A stretch of DNA of 12,235 bases from Acanthaster planci (lineage: Eukaryota > Echinodermata > Asteroidea > Valvatida > Acanthasteridae). The position numbers and the translations under genes were made by a program. Where the stretch lies: NCBI RefSeq assembly GCF_001949145.1, contig NW_019091480.1:289241-301475 (forward strand). The letters are read 5' to 3'. Below, piece after piece: positions 10,201 through 12,235 of the stretch. A model generated the notes under the pieces. It made no database searches. It was given only the letters and a program-made list of their open reading frames with translations, and was not told the origin of the DNA. Every line of letters starts with the position of its first letter. The first letter of the stretch is position 1.

Positions 10201-11741
10201 GTATGTCCAAAATAAGTTCAACTTTCAGTTGAGCACTTGCAATGTGGTCCTGAAGAACAGTGGGATTACAATCCTGCAATCATCACTGCACAATGTCCAA
10301 GCTGGATTCATGCACAGACCAGGATCCCAAGGTTTCCAGTAAGTAATGTCTTACTTTGGTTTCCCACTGTTGAGCAGGTTTGTCAATACGTTTTCCATTG
10401 AAACCATGTGTAAAGGACTCTGAATTGGTTCAGTAAACTAAAAGAAGTGTTCCCAATACAATCAGTTGTAAGTTCGCTGTCCTTTCCTACATTGTTTTTC
10501 ATTGAGGATTGTCCTTTTTTATTTATTTTTCCAGCCTTGCTAAATCAACATGCTTTAGCACTGTGGTTCATTTATTTATAGAGATCTAGCATAATCTAGT
10601 TACAGAAAGCAGGCAGTTTTTATACCACAACACCAAAACACAATTTTAATTACGTACATCAAAATTTTCAAACTGTCGATTGATAAAAAGGCAAAGTTCA
10701 TATTACATGTACTGCCTGCTTTCTGTGAATAGATTATGCTAGATCTCATTAAGTAAATGAACCAGAGTGCTAAAGCATGTTGATTTGGTTATGCTGGAAA
10801 TATATGTGCATATTATGTTGGATGCTTCAGGCAGAATTCAGCATAGTTTTTCACCTACATGTATCTTTATTAAGGTTACTGATGAGTACCGATTCTGTGC
10901 TTGTGGAGGGCTGCTCTCCCAGTAGCGATCAACTCGTCCCCATTGTGACCTCTGAGAAAGCTCGCTCAGATACCATCAGTCAGATCTTCAGTCTAGACTT
11001 TGAGACTAACCCACAGAGGATTGTTGCTGACACGGCTCTGGCAGTCACCACAGAACCTGTGGATATCACATATCATGAGGTGAGATTTAGATAGCAACAC
11101 AATCCATACAGGTCCAGAAATCATTATTGCTTGATTTGTAGGTGACATGTTGAATCTTTACTAACATGTTGCTTCATTGATTCCCAAATTTTTTGGCATT
11201 ACCACCAAAGGTGGATATTAAGGTCATACATGCATTTATATTATGTCTCATTGTTGAAATTTCAAAAACCAGCAATTACAATGTACCTTAGTCAAAAAAT
11301 AAGGGTATTTAAATTTTTTAAATGACTTTTAACATGCTTAGAATTACTGTTACTTACTTGAAATGTAAGCTTCTTCCACTGTCTTTCTATGCATTTTGAT
11401 GTGTTGCACTGCACGATGCCTTGTGTATTGAAAAACCAAGTGCCCTTAGCCTGCCTATTTTGTCACAGCCATCCAGAGTCAGTTGATTCAAAGACTGAAG
11501 AGTTTCTTCAAAAATTTACTGAAGGTTCTCAATCTGCGCCTCACTGACAGAACACTGACAATTGGTAAATAAACTTCTCCACCTTTGATTCATTCCTTAG
11601 CACACCGTTTCTGAGCTGATCTCATTCCTGACAGTGCCTAACTTAGATGTTGAGGCATTGAAGTCAGTGGCTGCTACCCAACTGCAAGAACTAGCCAAAG
11701 CTGGTAAAGAAGGCCTTCTACATGCTGTAGAGAACCACAAG
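1163..11741 (+). CDS. VPS13: VPS13-family bridge-type lipid transfer protein, N-terminal part (14 exons; 5' and 3' ends outside window)
   Basis: VPS13 proteins are very long rods with a hydrophobic groove that move phospholipids between membranes at contact sites; the N-terminal chorein end usually faces the ER (family knowledge). Here 14 exons join in consistent phase to 615 residues without a stop. The order of landmarks matches human VPS13A/C as I remember them: GSLELTDLELKPEAL, VKAGHIG, VRYED, PFAFG, a lone Trp in the TADEAW segment, VYWN, the RYRKYRP and EWW pair, LEETLDVTSIMIAR, a Trp-rich loop, EIGYD, HRPGSQGF, FETNP and ITYHE. The start codon exon lies upstream, and the next expected segment (VPS13A VLDLKINLK) lies downstream. 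Full-length relatives exceed 3,000 residues, so this is roughly the first fifth. Some features recall VPS13C (FETNP), others VPS13A (Trp loop), and PFAFG recalls VPS13D. I am sure of the family, not of the paralog. Promoter and UTRs are not in the window. Confidence 0.93.
1207..1976 (+). other. VPS13 intron between exons a and b
   Basis: 770 bases bounded by GTAAGT and CTGCAG. No coding signal or recognisable element was seen. Palindromic words are concentrated in the last 280 bases. A TAGGCCTA-type word occurs at about 1710. Confidence 0.8.
1816..1912. repeat. ACATGTAC/TACCGGTA cluster upstream of exon b
   Basis: Contains GTACATGTACC, GGTACCGGTACAG and GTACATGTACATGTATG within 97 bases. It ends 64 bases before exon b. 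Confidence 0.8.
1977..2019 (+). CDS. VPS13: VPS13 exon b: Chorein_N segment, residues 16-29
   Basis: Acceptor CTGCAG at 1971-1976, donor GTAAGTA from 2020. Phase 0 in, phase 1 out. It encodes YELNLPIEVKAGHI, with the following Gly split across the intron. This corresponds to the VPS13A stretch LDVPFKVKVGHIG and is one of the best conserved parts of the chorein domain. It joins exon a directly without adding or losing residues relative to VPS13A. Confidence 0.92.
2020..2801 (+). other. VPS13 intron between exons b and c
   Basis: 782 bases bounded by GTAAGTA and GCCCAG. No coding signal on either strand. A 14-base perfect palindrome TACATGTACATGTA lies at 2456-2469, and a T-rich run lies near 2519-2538. 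Confidence 0.8.
2456..2469. repeat. 14-base perfect palindrome
   Basis: TACATGTACATGTA, self-complementary, isolated in an intron. Confidence 0.85.
2802..2999 (+). CDS. VPS13: VPS13 exon c: end of Chorein_N and charged helix, residues 30-95
   Basis: The acceptor is GCCCAG with exon base 2802 after it; the donor is GTAGGT at 3000. Phase 1 in and out. The start (GRIIADIQWTSLFSKPLSV) matches VPS13A GNLKLIIPWKNLYTQPVEA, including the invariant Trp. VEDVLILAGP corresponds to LEEIYLLIVP. The last 35 residues are a charged, probably helical segment (VYDRPYDEARERQLQNAVK and on), as in all VPS13 proteins. The apparent Met at 2765 is inside the intron and is not a start. The segment VYDRPYD is unlike the IKYDPLK of VPS13A and may help place the paralog. 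Confidence 0.95.
3000..3924 (+). other. VPS13 intron between exons c and d
   Basis: 925 bases bounded by GTAGGT and TTCTCAG. The open frames at 3100-3324 and 3349-3579 show no similarity I recognise and no splice or start context. A TACCGGTA word at about 3090 and a few ACATGTAC words are the only repeated elements seen. Confidence 0.8.
3925..3995 (+). CDS. VPS13: VPS13 exon d: residues 96-119
   Basis: Acceptor TTCTCAG at 3918-3924, donor GTATTG at 3996. Phase 1 in (split Ser), phase 0 out. It encodes an acidic start (KEEEAED) followed by LSFTERLTINIVNNIQ, matching VPS13A DTFAEKLVTQIIKNLQ. VPS13C carries an extra basic insert just before this point; it is absent here, so the linker is short as in VPS13A. 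Confidence 0.93.
4003..4121. repeat. ACATGTAC words at both ends of the 137-base intron
   Basis: TACATGTACATGTA lies at 4003-4016, seven bases after the donor GT of the intron 3996-4132. GTACATGTAC lies at 4112-4121, ten bases before its acceptor AG. Being palindromic, the two copies are complementary to each other. Confidence 0.75.
4133..4231 (+). CDS. VPS13: VPS13 exon e: RYED motif exon, residues 120-152
   Basis: Acceptor TTGCAG ending at 4132, donor GTAAGA at 4232. Phase 0 at both ends, 33 codons. It encodes FHVRNVHVRYED, matching VPS13A VKISSIHIRYED, then a short loop and PFAFGFTLRRLYAE (VPS13A PLSFGISLQNLSMQ; human VPS13D also has PFAFG). The open frames on the opposite strand over this stretch are shadows. 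Confidence 0.95.
4445..4504 (+). CDS. VPS13: VPS13 exon f: residues 153-172
   Basis: Acceptor CTCCCAG ending at 4444, donor GTACCA at 4505 (weaker than its neighbours). Phase 0 at both ends, 20 codons. It encodes TADEAWHATTVDASATVVRK, aligned to the VPS13A stretch QTTDQYWVPCLHDETEKLVRK. The Trp and the closing VRK are conserved in position. This exon is followed by the longest intron in the window. Confidence 0.88.
5334..5380. repeat. Hairpin around ACATGTAC words
   Basis: CAACCAGAAC at 5334-5343 is perfectly complementary to GTTCTGGTTG at 5371-5380. The 27-base loop itself contains two ACATGTAC-type palindromes. Confidence 0.7.
5908..5923. repeat. 16-base perfect palindrome ACTGCATGCATGCAGT
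   Basis: It is self-complementary and flanked by a wider pair GGCCCA (5895-5900) and TGGGCC (5923-5928). Confidence 0.8.
5931..6067. repeat. Short inverted-repeat unit with 12-base ends
   Basis: AATTACATAACC at 5931-5942 is the exact reverse complement of GGTTATGTAATT at 6056-6067, enclosing 137 bases in total. It could be a very short MITE or a deletion product. No clear target duplication. Confidence 0.5.
6511..6815 (+). repeat. Degenerate dispersed repeat (AATAATGATGGATATTTA to GGTACCCATTTATACACC type)
   Basis: The head AATAATAATAATGATGGATA (about 6513-6532) and the later GGTACCCATTTATACACCGG (6659-6678), followed by a GTGACTTGTCCAACATCACA stretch, match in order a repeat I remember as very common in marine invertebrate genomes (usual form: GGTACCCATTTATACACC, then TGCCTTGCCCAAGG). 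Here it is diverged. Boundaries are approximate and I could not compare it with a library. Confidence 0.5.
6927..7071 (+). CDS. VPS13: VPS13 exon g: YWN motif exon, residues 173-220
   Basis: Acceptor GTCCTTAG ending at 6926, donor GTAAGA at 7072. Phase 0 in, phase 1 out. LAEMNELAVYWNPD aligns to VPS13A LIRLDNLFAYWNVK, a conserved beta-strand. The remaining 34 residues (from CLQLMGQHL to NGENLAL) are a predicted loop or helix that is poorly conserved in the family. The following Val is split across the next intron. Confidence 0.92.
7072..7789 (+). other. VPS13 intron between exons g and h
   Basis: 718 bases bounded by GTAAGA and CATTTCAG. It is AT-rich with no coding signal. A few isolated ACATGTA words occur at about 7256, 7338 and 7453. 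Nothing else was seen. Confidence 0.8.
7790..8024 (+). CDS. VPS13: VPS13 exon h: residues 221-298
   Basis: Acceptor CATTTCAG ending at 7789, donor GTAAGA at 8025. Phase 1 in, phase 2 out; the last Trp is split. It begins VVEPMTTAARLAFDK (VPS13A FRPISANAKLVMNR), continues through LSHQQYLNILDLIEG (VPS13A FNKPQYFSIMELLES) and RYRKYRP (VPS13A YRKFKP), and ends HAKEW before the second Trp of the WW pair. The in-frame ATG at 7720 belongs to the intron. Confidence 0.95.
8025..8524 (+). other. VPS13 intron between exons h and i
   Basis: 500 bases bounded by GTAAGA and TCAACAG. Its central part looks like a degenerate tRNA-derived SINE (listed separately). The open frame at 8404-8679 spans the intron-exon border in the wrong frame. 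Confidence 0.8.
8140..8350 (+). repeat. Degenerate tRNA-derived SINE
   Basis: GGTTCAATTCC at 8201-8211 fits the RNA polymerase III B box (GGTTCRANNCC). A weak A box (TGGTGCATGAAG) starts at 8163, 38 bases upstream, which is the usual tRNA spacing. Downstream, AAGGTTTTCCTCCTCGG and TTTTCCTCC (8266-8300) resemble the paired TTTCCTCC body of invertebrate SINEs. It has no intact tRNA fold and is not a functional tRNA. Confidence 0.45.
8525..8756 (+). CDS. VPS13: VPS13 exon i: WW pair and LEETLDV motif, residues 299-376
   Basis: Acceptor TCAACAG ending at 8524, donor GTAAGA at 8757. Phase 2 in, phase 0 out. It completes the WW pair (WWKYAYNCIVEE, VPS13A WWAYAIHGVLEV), then PWSSKRLEKHNQLYRQYMD (VPS13A MWSWKHIRKHRQKVKQYKE) and LEETLDVTSIMIAREKVKIQ (VPS13A LEKTLDVFNITIARQTAEVE). 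The middle is strongly charged and probably helical. It is among the most conserved exons here; two opposite-strand frames over it are shadows. Confidence 0.95.
8901..9033 (+). CDS. VPS13: VPS13 exon j: basic stretch, Trp-rich loop and acidic tail, residues 377-420
   Basis: Acceptor ATATACAG ending at 8900, donor GTGAGT at 9034. Phase 0 in, phase 1 out. Three parts are visible: a basic helix (ERERIRREKKKAEK), the Trp-rich motif SWLWSWLGWDSD, and an acidic tail of Asp/Glu/Ser/Thr. The Trp motif corresponds to GWFSWLWSWS in VPS13A and SWFSWLWG in yeast Vps13; it lies in an otherwise unconserved loop. The donor is followed at once by a TACATGTA word. Confidence 0.93.
9034..9363 (+). other. VPS13 intron between exons j and k
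   Basis: 330 bases. It holds a TACATGTA word directly after the donor, a short imperfect repeat of GTTGGATG at about 9172-9206, and an acidic-looking segment at 9224-9255 that resembles the end of exon j. The 197-codon minus-strand frame across 8767-9360 is antisense to exon j and not a gene. Confidence 0.75.
9364..9464 (+). CDS. VPS13: VPS13 exon k: residues 421-454
   Basis: Acceptor TTTCACCAG ending at 9363, donor GTAAGG at 9465. Phase 1 in (split Asp), phase 0 out. It encodes DIWSQLTEGEQERIKKEIGYD and then AKAMELASDLPPE. VPS13A has MLTPEEKALLYEAIGYSE at this place, so the LTxxEQ/E start and the IGY core agree. An opposite-strand frame over 9317-9514 is a shadow. Confidence 0.93.
9602..9863. 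mobile_element. MITE-like inverted-repeat element
   Basis: The 23 bases at 9602-9624 match the reverse complement of 9841-9863 at 20 of 23 positions (core AAATGGGTCA, then GGGAGACATT or GGGAAACATT). Two further copies of the right-hand unit (AATGTCTCCCTAATGACC type) lie inside at 9790-9807 and, partial, at 9808-9820. No coding capacity and no obvious target duplication. Confidence 0.5.
9975..10006 (+). repeat. Two-copy direct repeat, 18-base period
   Basis: ATGGATATTCATAC occurs at 9975-9988 and again at 9993-10006, probably a local slippage duplication. Confidence 0.7.
10202..10338 (+). CDS. VPS13: VPS13 exon l: residues 455-499
   Basis: Acceptor ATTGCACAG ending at 10201, donor GTAAGTA at 10339. 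Phase 0 in, phase 2 out. FNFQLSTCNVVLKNSG aligns with VPS13A FFVHLKSMSIVLREN. ILQSSLHNVQAGFMHRPGSQ aligns with VPS13A IVIEELSTLVVQRPGAQ, with RPG(S/A)Q conserved. The segment is beta-rich, as expected for a wall of the lipid groove. Confidence 0.93.
10339..10874 (+). other. VPS13 intron between exons l and m
   Basis: 536 bases. Half of it is the foldback element at 10528-10800, which ends about 75 bases before the acceptor of exon m. The rest is AT-rich with nothing recognised. Confidence 0.8.
10528..10800. mobile_element. Foldback (MITE-like) element with 76-base arms
   Basis: The left arm 10542-10617 and the right arm 10711-10786 are reverse complements at 70 of 76 positions by hand alignment. 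Outer ends TTTCCAGC (10528-10535) and GCTGGAAA (10793-10800) extend the symmetry after a short mismatch. The loop of 93 bases is AT-rich and non-coding. No convincing target duplication was seen, although the flanks are low-complexity. High arm identity suggests a fairly recent insertion or ongoing arm conversion. Confidence 0.8.
10875..11079 (+). CDS. VPS13: VPS13 exon m: residues 500-568
   Basis: Acceptor TCTTTATTAAG ending at 10874, donor GTGAGA at 11080. Phase 2 in (completes a Gln), phase 0 out. LLMSTDSVLVEGC aligns with VPS13A FETKIDSFHITGL. FSLDFETNPQRIVADTALAV and the closing EPVDITYHE align closely with VPS13C LKIKFETNPEDSPADQTLIV and QPVEVIYDA. The acceptor was chosen by phase and homology: a nearer-consensus CTTCAG at 10825-10830 would lead to a stop within a few codons in the required phase. 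Confidence 0.9.
11080..11600 (+). other. VPS13 intron between exons m and n
   Basis: 521 bases bounded by GTGAGA and CATTCCTTAG. It is mostly AT-rich. The last 140 bases hold an open segment with plausible splice sites (11469-11564, see findings). The rest shows nothing. Confidence 0.75.
11601..11741 (+). CDS. VPS13: VPS13 exon n: residues 569-615, last exon in window
   Basis: Acceptor CATTCCTTAG ending at 11600, donor GTATAA at 11742. Phase 0 at both ends, 47 codons. HTVSELISFL continues directly from ITYHE and matches VPS13A RTVNSIVEFF. Then VAATQLQELAKAGKEGLLHA matches VPS13A TAATLTKLEEFRNKTATGLL, and the exon ends VENHK (VPS13A IETQK). The next expected segment (VPS13A VLDLKINLK) was not found in 11742-12235. 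A second acceptor inside the exon (CTGACAG ending at 11635) is in a different phase and is discussed as a finding. Confidence 0.9.
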
Positions 11742-12235
11742 GTATAATCAAACACGTAGCTGCCAGTATATGTACGTGTAAGAGAAGTCGTCGGGAACCT
11801 CACATGAACTGGCTGGGATAGGCGTAGAACCTTATGTCCAAATTTGCATGTAAGAGGCACAAAAGTCTGGACAACTGATCAGGTGGGAAACAGTCTGACA
11901 CGGATGCATTCAAAATGGGCAGTTTGGAAATTATTGTTCTTTCTAGCGTCCTTCCTGTAATGGGTTTTTTTCATGCTTGAAAAAAGTAAATTGCAAATTT
12001 CAGGCCAAGCTGCAACTCGGTTTGTGGTTTCAGAGCAGGGCTTTTTGAGAGCAAGGAATTAAGCGTGAACTGATAATGTGATGCATGTGTTCCAAATGAT
12101 ATTCTGAAAATCCCAATGCATGAAGTTACCGGTATACTCAACCCAAATTCAACGTCAAAAATACATATATCCATCTTGTGGCTACAAAAAACTTTGTTAA
12201 CCACTACCAGCCGGGGACTCCGATTCGGAGCCGTA
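11742..12235 (+). other. VPS13 intron after exon n (runs out of the window)
   Basis: The donor GTATAA opens it. The next VPS13 segment was looked for and not found, so the acceptor lies beyond the window. A TACCGGTA word lies near 12128. The last 25 bases turn GC-rich and include a short hairpin CTCCGATTCGGAG, perhaps the edge of another element. Confidence 0.65.

Larger units (their letters stand above)
9465..10201 (+). other. VPS13 intron between exons k and l
   Basis: 737 bases. About a third of it is a candidate inverted-repeat element (9602-9863, listed separately). A 14-base direct repeat (ATGGATATTCATAC) occurs at 9975-9988 and 9993-10006. No coding signal. Confidence 0.8.

Noticed and set aside
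10831-10874. Upstream acceptor CTTCAG for exon m
   Set aside because: In the phase required by exon l it reaches a TAG within a few codons; the acceptor at 10874 keeps both frame and homology.
11990-12050. Possible next VPS13 exon after TTTCAG at about 12001
   Set aside because: The translated sequence (AKLQLGLWFQSR) does not resemble the expected VPS13 segment and soon meets a stop.

Overview
This window is animal nuclear DNA, most likely from a marine invertebrate. Short coding blocks with GT-AG boundaries sit among long AT-rich introns. There is no bacterial-style gene packing, and no long open frame shows the features of a gene. The introns carry many palindromic ACATGTAC and TACCGGTA words, plus dispersed repeats of a kind I associate with echinoderms, hemichordates and lancelets. 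That placement is an inference of low confidence.

The window holds the 5' part, but not the first exon, of one plus-strand gene encoding a VPS13 (chorein) bridge-type lipid transfer protein. I assembled fourteen exons by eye: 1163-1206, 1977-2019, 2802-2999, 3925-3995, 4133-4231, 4445-4504, 6927-7071, 7790-8024, 8525-8756, 8901-9033, 9364-9464, 10202-10338, 10875-11079 and 11601-11741. All thirteen junctions agree in phase. Together they give 1,844 coding bases, or 615 residues counting the split first glycine, with no internal stop. The product follows the N-terminal part of human VPS13A/VPS13C, from about residue 34 to about 645, without large gaps. It covers the rest of the Chorein_N region and the following VPS13 N-terminal region. 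The first exon (start codon to the GIWK-type segment) and the remaining C-terminal exons lie outside the window. Residue numbers below count from the first residue encoded here.

Layout: 1-1162 is upstream intron, rich in palindromic words. 1163-4504 holds six small exons (43-198 bases). 4505-6926 is the largest intron and holds most of the repeat-like material, including a possible 1-kb insertion and a dispersed repeat. 6927-9464 holds five exons, with a degenerate tRNA-type SINE in the intron at 8025-8524. 9465-10201 and 10339-10874 each hold an inverted-repeat element, the second with 76-base arms at about 92% identity. 10875-11741 holds the last two exons, with an unexplained open segment between them that could be an alternative exon. 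The rest is intron.

No second gene, RNA gene, CRISPR array or novel multi-gene system was found. The items most worth a second look are the foldback element, the candidate alternative exon, the uneven distribution of palindromic words, and which VPS13 paralog this is.
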